Positions 33,272 to 42,350 of a DNA stretch of 64,000 nt are shown here, one piece after another. Both the position numbers and the translations under genes were made by a program. The notes below the pieces were generated by a model. That model made no database searches and was not told the DNA's origin. It saw only the letters and a list, made by a program, of their open reading frames with translations. Location of the stretch: assembly GCF_000426865.1 (NCBI RefSeq), contig NZ_KE384581.1, positions 280,558 through 344,557 of the forward strand, written 5' to 3'. The DNA is from Citrifermentans bremense R1 (GTDB lineage Bacteria; Desulfobacterota; Desulfuromonadia; Geobacterales; Geobacteraceae). Every line of letters begins with the position of its first letter. Positions within the stretch are counted from its first letter, which is position 1.

Positions 33272-34065
33272 TCGAGCTTAAAAACGTTTCCGTCGTCTTT
33301 GGCCAGGGGACCATCAACGAAAACAAGGCCCTGAAGAACATCAACCTCAAGGTGAAGGAAGGCGACTTCATCACCATCATCGGCTCCAACGGAGCCGGCA
33401 AGTCGACCCTGTTCAACACCATCGCCGGAACCTATCTTCCCAGCGAGGGACAGATCCTGGCCAACGACAAGAACGTGACCAGGGATCCGGAATACAAGAG
33501 GGCGAAGTACATCGGCCGCATCTTCCAGAACCCGCTGCTCGGCACCGCCGGCAACATGAGCCTGGAAGACAACATGACCATCACCCATAAAAAGGGGATG
33601 AAGTGGTTGCGCCGCAGCCTTAACAACAAGACCCGCGAGCTCTTCAGGCAGCAACTGGTGCAGCTCAAGATGGGGCTCGAGCACCGCATGAAGGAGAACC
33701 TGGTGATGTTCTCCGGCGGCCAGCGCCAGGCGCTCACCCTGCTCATGATGGTCTTTTCCAAGCCGTCCCTGATCCTTTTGGACGAGCACACCGCGGCTCT
33801 CGATCCCAAGAACGCCGAGATCGTGCTGGAGCTGACCGACAAGTTCATCAGCGAGTACAACCTGACCGGCATGATGATCACCCACAACATGACTCACGCC
33901 ATAGAGTTCGGCAACCGCCTGCTCATGATGGACGGCGGCGAGATCATCTTCGACATCGAGGGGGAGGAGAAGAAGGCGCTTACCGTGGAGAAGCTGATTC
34001 AGAAGTTCCACGAACTGCGTAACAAGACCTTCGAGAACGACAGGACCCTGCTCGCCGAAGAGTAG
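33268..34065 (+). CDS. ABC transporter ATP-binding protein (COG1101 type)
   Basis: This 265-residue ATPase has Walker A GSNGAGKSTL, a Q-loop (RIFQNPLLG), the signature FSGGQRQAL, Walker B LILLDEHTAAL, and the switch His in MMITHNM. It pairs with the permease upstream (ATGA overlap, so translational coupling). It completes a three-gene importer with the COG2984 binding protein. A terminator follows 30 bases downstream. Confidence 0.93.
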   Translation: MIELKNVSVVFGQGTINENKALKNINLKVKEGDFITIIGSNGAGKSTLFNTIAGTYLPSEGQILANDKNVTRDPEYKRAKYIGRIFQNPLLGTAGNMSLEDNMTITHKKGMKWLRRSLNNKTRELFRQQLVQLKMGLEHRMKENLVMFSGGQRQALTLLMMVFSKPSLILLDEHTAALDPKNAEIVLELTDKFISEYNLTGMMITHNMTHAIEFGNRLLMMDGGEIIFDIEGEEKKALTVEKLIQKFHELRNKTFENDRTLLAEE

Positions 34066-34094
34066 GTGTGGGGGTAAGAAGAGACAATCGGAGG

Positions 34095-34130
34095 GGCCCG
34101 GCGGACACGTTCTGTCGGGCCTTTTTGTTT
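34095..34130 (+). terminator. Terminator of the ABC importer operon
   Basis: GGCCC (34095-34099) and GGGCC (34117-34121) enclose an inner GACA/TGTC pairing; the stem is followed by CTTTTTGTTTT. Confidence 0.8.
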
Positions 34131-34140
34131 TCAAAAGAAG

Positions 34141-34192
34141 AAACCGTCGGCCACGGGGAAAATCTGAGAGCGGAGAAGTGGCTAATGGTTTT
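34141..34192. repeat. Intergenic palindromic element, copy B (short)
   Basis: A 52-base shortened relative of copy A. It begins AAACCGTCGGCCACGGGG, contains AAATCTGAG, and ends GTGGCTAATGGTTTT. It lies between the ABC operon terminator and the hisI promoter. Confidence 0.7.
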
Positions 34193-34208
34193 ACTGTCTA
34201 CATAATCG

Positions 34209-34238
34209 TTGACACAGCTCGCGCCGAAGGTGTATTAA
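34209..34238 (+). promoter_or_regulatory. Promoter of hisI
   Basis: A perfect TTGACA (34209-34214) is followed after 18 bases by TATTAA (34233-34238), 48 bases before the hisI start. Confidence 0.55.
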
Positions 34239-34285
34239 AAGACACTTTTTTTCTATTAAATGCTGCATAAGGACTGAGAGAAACC

Positions 34286-34663
34286 ATGATTAAGATCGAT
34301 TTCGAGAAAATGGGTGGATTGATCCCGGCAGTTATCCAGGACAACGAGAGCGGGGAAGTATTGATGGTCGCGTTCATGGACGAGAAGACCCTGAACCTGA
34401 CCCTGGAAAGCGGCAAGACCTGGTTCTTCAGCCGCACCAGGAACAAGTACTGGATGAAGGGGGAGGAGTCCGGCAACACGCAGGACGTGGTCGAGGTGCT
34501 GACTGACTGCGACGCCGACACCGTCGTCATCAAGGTGAAGCAAAACGGCCCCGCCGCCTGCCACACCGGCAACCGCAGCTGCTTCTATGTCAGATACGAG
34601 AACGGCGCCTGGGTCGAGCACTCAAACCCGCTCTTCGATCCCAACACTGTGTACAAGAAGTAA
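34286..34663 (+). CDS. hisI: Phosphoribosyl-AMP cyclohydrolase
   Basis: HisI opens the adenine ring of phosphoribosyl-AMP in the third step of histidine synthesis. The 125-residue product has the core motifs [34 protein letters not shown], the metal-site DCDADT (with Cys and Asp ligands) and [11 protein letters not shown]. It is the monofunctional form without the HisE domain. hisG follows after a gap filled by palindromic copy C. Confidence 0.96.
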   Translation: MIKIDFEKMGGLIPAVIQDNESGEVLMVAFMDEKTLNLTLESGKTWFFSRTRNKYWMKGEESGNTQDVVEVLTDCDADTVVIKVKQNGPAACHTGNRSCFYVRYENGAWVEHSNPLFDPNTVYKK

Positions 34664-34666
34664 GAC

Positions 34667-34773
34667 AAAACCATTGGCAAGGAGGAAATCTGAGAACTTC
34701 TGAGAAAGCTTTGGATTTTCTCAAGCCTTTTGCTTGTCTCAGATTTCCTCAGAAGTTCTCCTTGCTAATGGTT
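34667..34773. repeat. Intergenic palindromic element, copy C
   Basis: A 107-base element beginning AAAACCATTGGCAAGGAGG and ending CTCCTTGCTAATGGTT, with ATCTGAG/TTCTGAG words in both arms as in copy A. It lies between hisI and hisG, starting four bases after the hisI stop. Confidence 0.85.
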
Positions 34774-34815
34774 CTCGGGTTTTCTGCTTCTATTCCATTT
34801 AATCGAGAGGGCATC

Positions 34816-35688
34816 ATGGAACAGTTGAAACTCGGCATCCCCAAGGGGAGCCTGGAAAGCGCCACCGTCGATCTCTTCAAAAAGGCCGGCTGGCAGATAT
34901 CCATCTCGTCACGCAGCTACTTCCCCACTATCGACGACGAGGAAATCAAGTGCTCGCTGATGCGCCCGCAGGAGATGGCGAAGTACGTCGAGCGCGGCAC
35001 CATCGACGTCGGCATCGCCGGCCGCGACTGGGTGCGGGAAAACCAGTCGGACGTCATTGAACTGTGCGAGATGGTGTACTCCAAGGTTTCCCGCCGCCCG
35101 GCCCGCTGGGTGCTGGTGGTAAACGGCGACTCCAAGGTGCAGGGCCCTGAGGACCTGCGCGGCGCGACCATCTCGACGGAACTCGTGGGCTTCACCAAGC
35201 GCTACTTCGCCGAAAGGAACATCCCGGTCAACGTGGAGTTTTCCTGGGGCGCCACCGAGGCGAAAGTGGTCGAGGGGCTCTGCGACGCGATCGTCGAGGT
35301 GACCGAGACCGGCTCCACCATCAAGGCCAATGGCCTGCGCATCGTCACCGAACTGATGGAGTCCGTCCCGGTCATGGTGGTCAACAAGGCCTCTTGGGAA
35401 GATCCCTGGAAGAAGGCGAAGATCCAGCAGATCGCCACCCTGCTCCAGTCTGCGCTTAGGGCCGAGGGGATGGTCGGGCTGAAGATGAACGCGCCCGGGG
35501 CGAAGGTGCCGGCCATCACCGCCATCCTCCCGAGCCTCAACAACCCGACCGTTTCCAACCTCTACAACTCGGACTGGGTCTCCATCGAGAGCATCATGCC
35601 CGAGCAGGAGGTGCGCCGCATCGTTCCCGAACTGCTGAAGCTGGGAGCGGAGGGAATAGTGGAGTACTCGCTCAACAAGATCATCTAA
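34816..35688 (+). CDS. hisG: ATP phosphoribosyltransferase, long form
   Basis: HisG condenses ATP and PRPP in the first step of histidine synthesis and is feedback-inhibited by histidine. The 290-residue length indicates the long form with a C-terminal regulatory domain (about residues 215-290). Motifs include [34 protein letters not shown] and the PRPP loop [19 protein letters not shown]. The ATG at 34816 has GAGAGGG about 5 bases upstream. In-frame ATGs at 34711 and later lie in repeat copy C and were rejected. Confidence 0.96.
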   Translation: MEQLKLGIPKGSLESATVDLFKKAGWQISISSRSYFPTIDDEEIKCSLMRPQEMAKYVERGTIDVGIAGRDWVRENQSDVIELCEMVYSKVSRRPARWVLVVNGDSKVQGPEDLRGATISTELVGFTKRYFAERNIPVNVEFSWGATEAKVVEGLCDAIVEVTETGSTIKANGLRIVTELMESVPVMVVNKASWEDPWKKAKIQQIATLLQSALRAEGMVGLKMNAPGAKVPAITAILPSLNNPTVSNLYNSDWVSIESIMPEQEVRRIVPELLKLGAEGIVEYSLNKII

Positions 35689-35702
35689 AGATCAAAGGCT
35701 TT

Positions 35703-35775
35703 GAACCGTTGGCCACGGAGAAAATCTGAGAAATTCACTGTGCTTCTCTCAGAAGTTCTCCGTGGCAAATGGTTC
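35703..35775. repeat. Intergenic palindromic element, copy D
   Basis: A 73-base element with GAACCGTTGGCCACGGAG on the left and CTCCGTGGCAAATGGTTC on the right, plus AAATCTGAG and CTCAGAAG words. It lies between the convergent hisG and hybrid kinase genes and might also act as a terminator. Confidence 0.85.
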
Positions 35776-35799
35776 AGGTTTTCTTCGTTTTTCTTCCTA

Positions 35800-38700
35800 C
35801 TAGATATATTTCCTGATCGCCTCTTGCAGTTTGGCCAGGTCGTACGGTTTTTGGATGAAGCCGCACGGGGCTCCTTCGAGGTCGTGTGCGATCTCCTGTT
35901 CGTTGAAGCCGCTGGACATGATCACCTTGACCGCAGGATCCAACCGGCGCAGTTCTCTCAGGCACTGCCTGCCGTCCATCCGCGGCATGGTCAGGTCGAG
36001 GATCACGAAGGAAACCTCCTCTCCCCTTCCGAAGACCTCGACTGCCTCTTCGCCGTCTCTAGCTGTGACCGCTTTGAGACCAAGGCTCTCCAGCATTTGC
36101 ACCCCTATCTCCCGCACCGTATCCTCGTCCTCCACCAAAAGCACCGTGCCGCTCCCCTGCCAAGCGTCGGCGCCGGTGTGGTCGCGGCTTGTAGTCGGCA
36201 TCTCACCCGGCGCTTCTGCGACAGGGAGGCATATGGTGAACGTCGTCCCTGTGCCGGGCTCGCTGGAGATGTCTATGGAGCCGTTGTGCCCCTTCACGAT
36301 CCCCTGGACTGCGGCCATCCCCAAACCGCGGCCGGTGAATTTGGTGGTGAAGAACGGATCGAAAATCTTGGCCACCGTTTCACTGTCCATGCCGCAACCG
36401 GTGTCTGCGACCATGAGATAGACGCATTGCGTCTCGCTCTGGGCGCGGCTAACCCTTCTCCCTTTCCGGCACTCCTCAACGCACTGCGAATACCCTGTGG
36501 AGATGGTTATTTCACCGCTGTTGTCCCCGATCGCCTCGGAGGCGTTGATCACCAGGTTCATCACCACTTGCCGAATCTGGGTCGCGTCGGCAACGATGTG
36601 CGGGAGCGACTGGTGCAGGTTGAATTTCAAGGCCGCTTTCTTCGAGATGGAGACCTCAAGCAGGTGCAGCATGTTGTCCAGCAGGCGGTTCAGGTCTATC
36701 CGCTCCACCACGAACCTTCCCTTGCCGGAATAGGCGAGCATCTGGCTGGTCAGGTCCGCGGCGCGCGACGCTGCGTACTGGATCCTCTGCAGGTTCTCTG
36801 TGGCCGGTGACGCGTCGTCGAGGCGGATCTGGGCGAGGTCGGCGTTGCCGATGATCGCCATCAGGATGTTGTTGAAGTCATGGGCGATCCCCCCGGCCAG
36901 AACCCCGAGGCTTTCGAGCTTTTGCGCATGCAGCAGCTGCTGCTCCAACTCCACGGCCTGCTTCCTCTGTGTGATATCCCTGGTTATGCCGTGGTAGCCG
37001 GTGATCGTTCCGCCGGCGTCATGGTCAGCGGTGAAGAAGATCTCGGTCCAGATGAGTTGCCCGTCCTTGCAGCGCTGCTGTATTTCCAGGGGGGACGTCT
37101 CCCGGGCATCCTCGCCGGGGCGCATCTTTTCGGTTATGGCGGCATGCCACTCGCTTGTCGTCTGCTCCAGGATGGTGTGCCCTAAGACCTCGTCGGCCCG
37201 ATAGCCCCGCAGGCGCTCGTCGGCGGGGCTGATGTAGGTGAAACGGTAACCGGCGTCCAACTTCCACACCACATCGGCGACGTCCTCGGTGAGCAGGCGG
37301 TAGTGGGTTTCGCTCGCGCGCAGCTGGCTTTCCATGGCCTTGCGCTCGGAGATGTCCTGGACCATCCAGATGAATCCATCCTCGGGTGCACCTGGGTTCA
37401 CCATCTGCACCACGAGGTTGCACCAGATCAAGGAGCCGTCCTTTCTTTTCAGCTCCATGTCGGCGCTATGGATCCCGCCTTTGGCTGTCGCACTGCTTGC
37501 GGCGGACCAAAACTGCCGATACAACTGCATGTCCGGGTGCAATTGCGCCGTGTCCATCCCCAGAGTCTTACCCGGTCCGTACCCGGTAATCTTGTCGAAG
37601 GCCGGGTTGGCCATGCGTATCTTCCGGTCCGCCAAAAGGCATGCGCCTATCGGCATGGTCGTCAATATGGTCCGCTGCTCGCTTGCCAGTCGCTCCACCT
37701 GCTGCGTCCGCTCCGCTACCCGCTGCTCCAGGGTGTCGTTGAGCAGTTGCAGTTCGGTGAGGTGTTCCTCGATGGTTTCGCTCATCACCTGGAAATTCTC
37801 GATCAGATTGTTGGTCTCCGTTATCCCGCTTTGCGGCCAATCGACAAATCCGCCAGAGGCGAGCCTCGAGGGGAGGTCGTTGGTAACCTTGCGCAGGTTC
37901 TCTATGCTGACCATGATCCGGCGCCCCAAAAAAGTCGCCAGCGCGAGCGCCATGAGCGTCAGCAGCGAGATCAGGATCAGCTTCTTGGTGGCGCTGTTGT
38001 AAAGCTGTTTCTGGAAAGGCGCCACAGGCTGTTCCAGCACCAGTCTCCACTCCGCCTGTTCTCCTATGACGGACTCGGCGCCGTAGAGGGATTTTTTCCA
38101 ACGCTCGGACAGCGGCGTATGGGGGGAAGCGTCCGGCACAAACTGGCTGATGCCGTTATCCAGGCTCTTCATGGTTCCCTTGCCGTGCCGAAAAGGTGTC
38201 ATCGCCGTCTGGTCTGAGCGGTTGCTCATGATGACGGTACCTTTCCTGTCAATAAGGGTATAAAGCATCCCCTTTGGGTTGCAGTCCGAATCCAGCCGCT
38301 CCTTTATCCGCTGCAGGCTGAGCGCTCCTAGGACATAGCCGCGGTACTCTCCCCGGACTACGACCGGAGCAAGCATCGATACCTGCAGTTTGGCGCCGTC
38401 CGCGTTGGCCTGAACCGGTTCAGACAGTATGGGCTTTAGCGTCTGCTTCAGTTTGGGGATGTAGTGCCCGTTGACGAAGGCCTTGCCGACGTTTTTCTCC
38501 CCCAGGTCGTCGTGCGACGGATAAAAAGATTTGACGGCGGCGGTTTTGTCAAGCAGCCCGGCGCTCAGCAAGTTGGTGTCGAACTTCGTCGTCTGCTCCA
38601 GGTACGGTTGCATCTGTTGGGGGGGGAGCGACCCTGCAAGTTCGGCCAGGTTCCCTATCACGGTCTTCCGGTTCTTCACCCATGTTTCCAACTGGGCCGC

Positions 38701-39354
38701 CTCCCGGTCGATGTCCTGTTTCAGCCCGGCGCGAATGCGTTGGTCGGCTTCTGCGAAGTCGGCCCTCCCTTCCATGGCCAACAGCAAAAGGGCCGGTGCC
38801 ACAACGAAAAAAGCGAGCAGGCTCGTAATCATCTCCCTGAACGGGATCATCGCGGAACGCGACCTGAGGGCAAAAACGGTGAAGAGAAGCCTGGCCACGA
38901 TGGCGTTCGCTACACCGTTCATGGCCTGCTTCGAGGCGATGATGTGGACGTTACTCAGCGGGACATGCATGGCGCCGTGGTAAAACAGGTAAACGAGCGG
39001 CACGCCCATGAAGACCCAGTACAGGATGTCTGCCGAGATCATGCCGAACTTGCGGCGCTCCATCAGGGCGCCTACTGCCGCGGCCTCGGCAGCGAGGATG
39101 ATGGTGGCGTAAGGGTGGTTCCAGAGAACGTAGGTATAGCATCCGATCAGCGCTGCTGCCGCAGTGCCGAGGCGGAGACCAAAAAGCTGAAGTGCGAGCA
39201 GCGCGAAGATGCTGCCGAAGAGAAAGTCGATGTTTAGGAAGAGGGTAAACTTGAAATAATTGCCCGCCAAGCCGGCGGCGGCGAGCATTAAAAAGATAAG
39301 GGTACTGCTGCAGGTACGACCTCTTGCGAGGTTGCCATCGTCCGTGAACATCAA
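35800..39354 (-). CDS. Hybrid sensor histidine kinase with membrane sensor, Cache, HAMP, PAS and receiver
   Basis: This is a 1184-residue kinase. It has an N-terminal membrane region of about six spans (residues 18-200), then an extracytoplasmic Cache-like domain (about 210-455). A further span and HAMP segment follow (LISLLTLMALALATFLGRRI). Two PAS domains come next (about 570-690 and 695-810; ERKAMESQLRASETHYRLL and GITRDITQRKQ mark their ends). The kinase core has phospho-acceptor His825 in GGIAHDFNNILMAI and ATP-binding boxes DTGCGMD and GRGLGMAAV. A C-terminal receiver has Asp1120 in VILDLTMPRMDG. The His and receiver in one chain suggest an internal phosphorelay. No output regulator is adjacent; the MCP upstream is divergent. 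Confidence 0.88.
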   Translation of the reverse strand: MMFTDDGNLARGRTCSSTLIFLMLAAAGLAGNYFKFTLFLNIDFLFGSIFALLALQLFGLRLGTAAAALIGCYTYVLWNHPYATIILAAEAAAVGALMERRKFGMISADILYWVFMGVPLVYLFYHGAMHVPLSNVHIIASKQAMNGVANAIVARLLFTVFALRSRSAMIPFREMITSLLAFFVVAPALLLLAMEGRADFAEADQRIRAGLKQDIDREAAQLETWVKNRKTVIGNLAELAGSLPPQQMQPYLEQTTKFDTNLLSAGLLDKTAAVKSFYPSHDDLGEKNVGKAFVNGHYIPKLKQTLKPILSEPVQANADGAKLQVSMLAPVVVRGEYRGYVLGALSLQRIKERLDSDCNPKGMLYTLIDRKGTVIMSNRSDQTAMTPFRHGKGTMKSLDNGISQFVPDASPHTPLSERWKKSLYGAESVIGEQAEWRLVLEQPVAPFQKQLYNSATKKLILISLLTLMALALATFLGRRIMVSIENLRKVTNDLPSRLASGGFVDWPQSGITETNNLIENFQVMSETIEEHLTELQLLNDTLEQRVAERTQQVERLASEQRTILTTMPIGACLLADRKIRMANPAFDKITGYGPGKTLGMDTAQLHPDMQLYRQFWSAASSATAKGGIHSADMELKRKDGSLIWCNLVVQMVNPGAPEDGFIWMVQDISERKAMESQLRASETHYRLLTEDVADVVWKLDAGYRFTYISPADERLRGYRADEVLGHTILEQTTSEWHAAITEKMRPGEDARETSPLEIQQRCKDGQLIWTEIFFTADHDAGGTITGYHGITRDITQRKQAVELEQQLLHAQKLESLGVLAGGIAHDFNNILMAIIGNADLAQIRLDDASPATENLQRIQYAASRAADLTSQMLAYSGKGRFVVERIDLNRLLDNMLHLLEVSISKKAALKFNLHQSLPHIVADATQIRQVVMNLVINASEAIGDNSGEITISTGYSQCVEECRKGRRVSRAQSETQCVYLMVADTGCGMDSETVAKIFDPFFTTKFTGRGLGMAAVQGIVKGHNGSIDISSEPGTGTTFTICLPVAEAPGEMPTTSRDHTGADAWQGSGTVLLVEDEDTVREIGVQMLESLGLKAVTARDGEEAVEVFGRGEEVSFVILDLTMPRMDGRQCLRELRRLDPAVKVIMSSGFNEQEIAHDLEGAPCGFIQKPYDLAKLQEAIRKYI

Positions 39355-39774
39355 GGTCTCCCAATCAGATATTTGTTTCCCTCCAGCGACAACTACTCCA
39401 CGTCATTTCCTGGGTCCACAGTTTTCACGCAAAAGGTTATCTGTATCAGGCAGGTCTTCTTCGTCAGAGCATGCGGCAGACGGCGAGGCCGCGGCAAAGC
39501 GGCATACGGTATGGCAGATTCAGCATGCCATATATTAATGACACGCTGCCTTCCGTTGGATTAATGATAGCAGGGACTTGGTTTCCGTGCAACTTGAGCA
39601 CCTATGCATTTTTGCCTCTGCCGGACGCTGAACCTCGTTCATCCTGAACTGCGCGATCGGGAGAATTATTCTTCAGGACGGTTTTCCTGCTCAAGTTAAC
39701 ATCGCGAAGGACGATATGGACCGGACGGAGTAGCTAACGGGTGCCATCGAAGTGGGATCGATAGGAGATCAGGG
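39355..39774. other. 420-base divergent intergenic region
   Basis: It lies between the hybrid kinase (minus) and MCP (plus). It holds the kinase promoter (39564-39592) and a kinase leader of about 200 bases with a TATGGCA/TGCCATA inverted repeat (39510-39516, 39526-39532). No clear MCP promoter or small gene is seen in 39600-39774. Confidence 0.5.
39564..39592 (-). promoter_or_regulatory. Promoter of the hybrid kinase (CCCTGC-TATCAT type)
   Basis: On the minus strand TTGCAC (39592-39587), 17 bases, TATCAT (39569-39564), with CCCTGC directly before the -10. It shares the TTGC box and CCCTGCTATC core with sites at 41729 and 46045. Confidence 0.65.
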
Positions 39775-41388
39775 ATGAAAATCGGAGTTCGCCTCGGAGC
39801 ATGTTTTGGAATCATCATAGTCATCATGTTTTCGGTTACCGCCTTTACCGGCAACAGGCTTTCGTACATCAACAGCCGGGTGAAGGTTATCGTTGACGAC
39901 AAGTATCCTAAGACCGTTCTTCTGAACCAGGTGAACGAGAACATCAACGTCATCGCCCGCACCTTGCGCAACGCCGTCATCGTCGAAGATCCAGCCCTCG
40001 CGAAAAAGGAACTGGAGCGGATTCCCGAGATCAGCAAGAGCACGGTGCAGTGCTTCGAAAAGCTGAAGAAGACGGCGACGAACCCGGCTGAGCTTGCCGC
40101 CTTCAAGGAAATCGATGCGGTGAGGGGACCGTACAAGGATGCCCAGAAGGAGCTGGTGGCGCTGATCGAGGCAAACTCCAAGGCAGATGCGGGGACGCTG
40201 CTTTTGGGAAGGTACCGGGATGCGCAGAGGGAGTACATAGCGGCGGTGAAGAAGATGATCGACGTGCAGTCGAACCATCTGGTTGATCTCGGGCGCAACG
40301 TCGAGGATGCCTATAAGCTCGCCAGGAACCTCAGTATACTCTTCTCCGCCATCGCCATGGTGCTCGGCGGGATCTTCGCCTACCTGGTCACCAGGAGCAT
40401 CACGAAGCCGGTCGAGAACCTGGTGTCGGTCAACGCCCGGCTCGCCGAAGGCGACCTGACCGCCGTCCCCGGAGTGCACGGCAGCGATGAACTTGGCCTT
40501 CTTGCCGAATCGACCCGCAAGGTGGTGGCCAACATGCGCGAGGTTCTGGGGCAGGTGGCGCAAGCCTCGACCTCGGTCGCCTCGGCCTCCCAGAGGCTGC
40601 AGCAGACCGCTTCGGCCATCGCCACCGGCGCCGAGGACATGGTGGGGCAGATCAGCACAGTAGCGGTGGCGAGCGAAGAGATGGCCGCCACCAGCAACGA
40701 TATCGCCTGCAACTGCGGCATGGCGGCGGAGAGTTCCCAGGCTACCAGCAACGCGGCTGTGAAGGGTAGCGGCGTCGTCGACGAGACCATACAGGGGATG
40801 GGAAGGATCGCCGAGCAGGTAAAGGAGTCCTCGCGGACGGTGGAGAGCCTCGGGGTGCGCTCGGAGCAGATCGGCGAGATCGTGGGTACCATCGAAGACA
40901 TCGCCGACCAGACCAACCTCCTTGCCTTGAACGCCGCCATAGAGGCCGCCCGTGCGGGAGAGCAGGGGAGGGGGTTCGCGGTCGTGGCAGACGAGGTGCG
41001 GGCGCTGGCGGAGCGGACCACCAGGGCGACCAGAGAGATCTCAGGGATGATCCAGAACATCCAGGGCGAGACCAGGGCCGCCGTAAAGGCGATGGAAGAA
41101 GGCGTAGCCCAAGTGGTCAAGGGTGCGGCCAGCTCCGAGCAGTCGGGGGAGGCCCTGCAAGAAATCCTGCAGCAGGTGAACGAGCTTTCCATGCAGATCA
41201 ACCAGGTGGCTACCGCGGCGGCGGAACAGACGGCGACCACCAACGAGATTACGGCCAACGTGCAGCGGGTGAGCTGCGTGATCCAGGATACGGCCCGCGG
41301 CGCCGGCGACACTGCGGCAGCGGCGGCCCAATTGGCGGCCCACGCCGATCAACTGCAGGGGCTGGTGCGCAGGTTCCGGCTGGCCTAG
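39775..41388 (+). CDS. Methyl-accepting chemotaxis protein
   Basis: This 537-residue receptor has an N-terminal span (residues 8-27), a four-helix-bundle periplasmic sensor (about 28-185), a second span ([19 protein letters not shown], about 187-207), HAMP, and a long signalling coiled coil. The hairpin tip is highly conserved: [18 protein letters not shown] then [21 protein letters not shown]. It would feed a CheA-CheW array. There is no C-terminal CheR-tethering pentapeptide (it ends RRFRLA). AGGAGATCAGGG precedes the ATG. It stands alone outside the che cluster, ending at a bidirectional terminator. Confidence 0.95.
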   Translation: MKIGVRLGACFGIIIVIMFSVTAFTGNRLSYINSRVKVIVDDKYPKTVLLNQVNENINVIARTLRNAVIVEDPALAKKELERIPEISKSTVQCFEKLKKTATNPAELAAFKEIDAVRGPYKDAQKELVALIEANSKADAGTLLLGRYRDAQREYIAAVKKMIDVQSNHLVDLGRNVEDAYKLARNLSILFSAIAMVLGGIFAYLVTRSITKPVENLVSVNARLAEGDLTAVPGVHGSDELGLLAESTRKVVANMREVLGQVAQASTSVASASQRLQQTASAIATGAEDMVGQISTVAVASEEMAATSNDIACNCGMAAESSQATSNAAVKGSGVVDETIQGMGRIAEQVKESSRTVESLGVRSEQIGEIVGTIEDIADQTNLLALNAAIEAARAGEQGRGFAVVADEVRALAERTTRATREISGMIQNIQGETRAAVKAMEEGVAQVVKGAASSEQSGEALQEILQQVNELSMQINQVATAAAEQTATTNEITANVQRVSCVIQDTARGAGDTAAAAAQLAAHADQLQGLVRRFRLA

Positions 41389-41447
41389 CCATCATTTATG
41401 ATTCAAGGGACCCATAGCAATCAGCGGGTCCTTTTCCAGGCGCAAAA

Positions 41448-41484
41448 CGAGAGAGCCGCATCCATGACGCGGCTCTCTCGTTTT
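41448..41484. terminator. Bidirectional terminator after the MCP gene
   Basis: Perfect 12-bp arms CGAGAGAGCCGC (41448-41459) and its complement (41469-41480), a 9-base loop, TTTT after the right arm and AAAA before the left arm. It serves the MCP (plus) and the small protein gene (minus). Confidence 0.9.
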
Positions 41485-41515
41485 ACATTAAAAGGCAACG
41501 ATTCGCCTCAGGGGG

Positions 41516-41704
41516 TCACACCATTTCGCAGTCGTCCTCCGGCCAGCTGTCCAGGCTGCCATCGGCCAACTCTACCTGCACCGTGTCCCCTTCTATGGTG
41601 CAGCCGTAGGAGAGGCCGGCTTCGCCGGTCTTTTTATTCCTCACCTGTACCCTTTGTTCTCTTCTTTCGGTGGTATCGCAAATCTCAGAATGTGGTCCTT
41701 TCAT
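41516..41704 (-). CDS. Small conserved cysteine-containing protein, paralogue 1
   Basis: This 62-residue acidic protein has cysteines at 9, 35 and 59. Its sequence (HSEICDTTER, then RVQVRN, GLSYGCTIEGDTVQVEL, SWPEDDCEM) suggests a short beta-barrel such as an SH3- or Tudor-like fold. I do not recognise a named family. It differs from the protein at 44169-44360 at only 9 of 62 aligned positions. GGAGG lies 6 bases before the ATG, and a strong promoter lies upstream at 41729-41757. The gene is therefore very likely real. It converges with the MCP. Confidence 0.82.
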   Translation of the reverse strand: MKGPHSEICDTTERREQRVQVRNKKTGEAGLSYGCTIEGDTVQVELADGSLDSWPEDDCEMV

Positions 41705-41728
41705 GACTGACCTCCTTCCTTTGGCTTA

Positions 41729-41757
41729 ATGATAGCAGGGGCTGTTACCTTGCGCAA
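41729..41757 (-). promoter_or_regulatory. Promoter of small protein 1 (CCCTGC-TATCAT type)
   Basis: On the minus strand TTGCGC (41757-41752), 17 bases, TATCAT (41734-41729), with CCCTGC directly before the -10. The predicted leader is about 18 bases. Confidence 0.7.
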
Positions 41758-41828
41758 CTAGACCAAAGTGGATCTACTGCACCGTGCCCCGGAGAGCAGG
41801 CCCTGGAGAATTTTACAGACCCGTAAGG

Positions 41829-42276
41829 GTAGATGACTCGTACATCGCGGTGTGTAATTCATGCATCGCGGTAGATGACTCGTGCATCGCGGTATGTAAT
41901 TCATGCATCGCGGTAGACGACTCGTACATCGCGGTATGTAATTTATGCATCGCGGTAGATGGCTCGTACATCGCGGCATGTAATTCATGCATCACGGTAG
42001 ATGACTCGTGCATCGCGGCAGATGACTCGTACATCGCGGAAGGTAAATGGTGTATCGCGGTGTGTAATTCGTGCAACGGGGAATGTAATTCGTGCAACTG
42101 GGGGAGTAACTCGTGCAACTGGGGGAGTAACTCGTGCAACTGGGGGAGTAACTCGTGCAACTGGGGGAGTAACTCGTGCAACGTGGGGAGTAACTCGTGC
42201 AACGTGGGGAGTAACTCGTGCAACGTGGGGAGTAACTCGTACAACGCAATGTGTAACTCGTACATCCCGGTAGATG
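41829..42276. repeat. 21-bp tandem repeat array, about 21 copies
   Basis: Units are 21 bp. The left block (41829 to about 42075) alternates two forms, ATCGCGGTAGATGACTCGT.. and ATCGCGGTATGTAATTCAT.., giving a 42-bp higher-order period. The right block (about 42076-42260) has four identical AACTGGGGGAGTAACTCGTG. units and then three AACGTGGGGAG.. units. Because the period is a multiple of three and units lack stops, several frames on both strands stay open; none has a convincing ribosome site. It fills most of the 646-base gap between 41705 and 42350. No spacers, so not CRISPR. Confidence 0.92.
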
Positions 42277-42350
42277 CCCCTACTCCCGTGCCGGTTCGAA
42301 CTCTCCGTCTCCTTTGGCGAGTTTGCCCGCCGTAGCATTGCCAAGGCGGG

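Noticed and set aside
34711-34815. In-frame extension of hisG upstream of 34816
   Set aside because: It is encoded by repeat copy C; HisG proteins start at the KLGIPKGSL segment, and the proper ribosome site is just before 34816.
41829-42276. CRISPR array
   Set aside because: Units are contiguous 21-mers with no unique spacers, and no cas gene is in the window.
41784-42335. Heptad-repeat open frames in the 21-bp array (183 codons plus strand; 211 codons minus strand at 41813-42448)
   Set aside because: The period of 21 with stop-free units leaves several frames open on both strands at once; none has a convincing ribosome site, and the N-terminal parts overlap a different gene or a promoter. 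Kept as a repeat, with coding only as a testable alternative.
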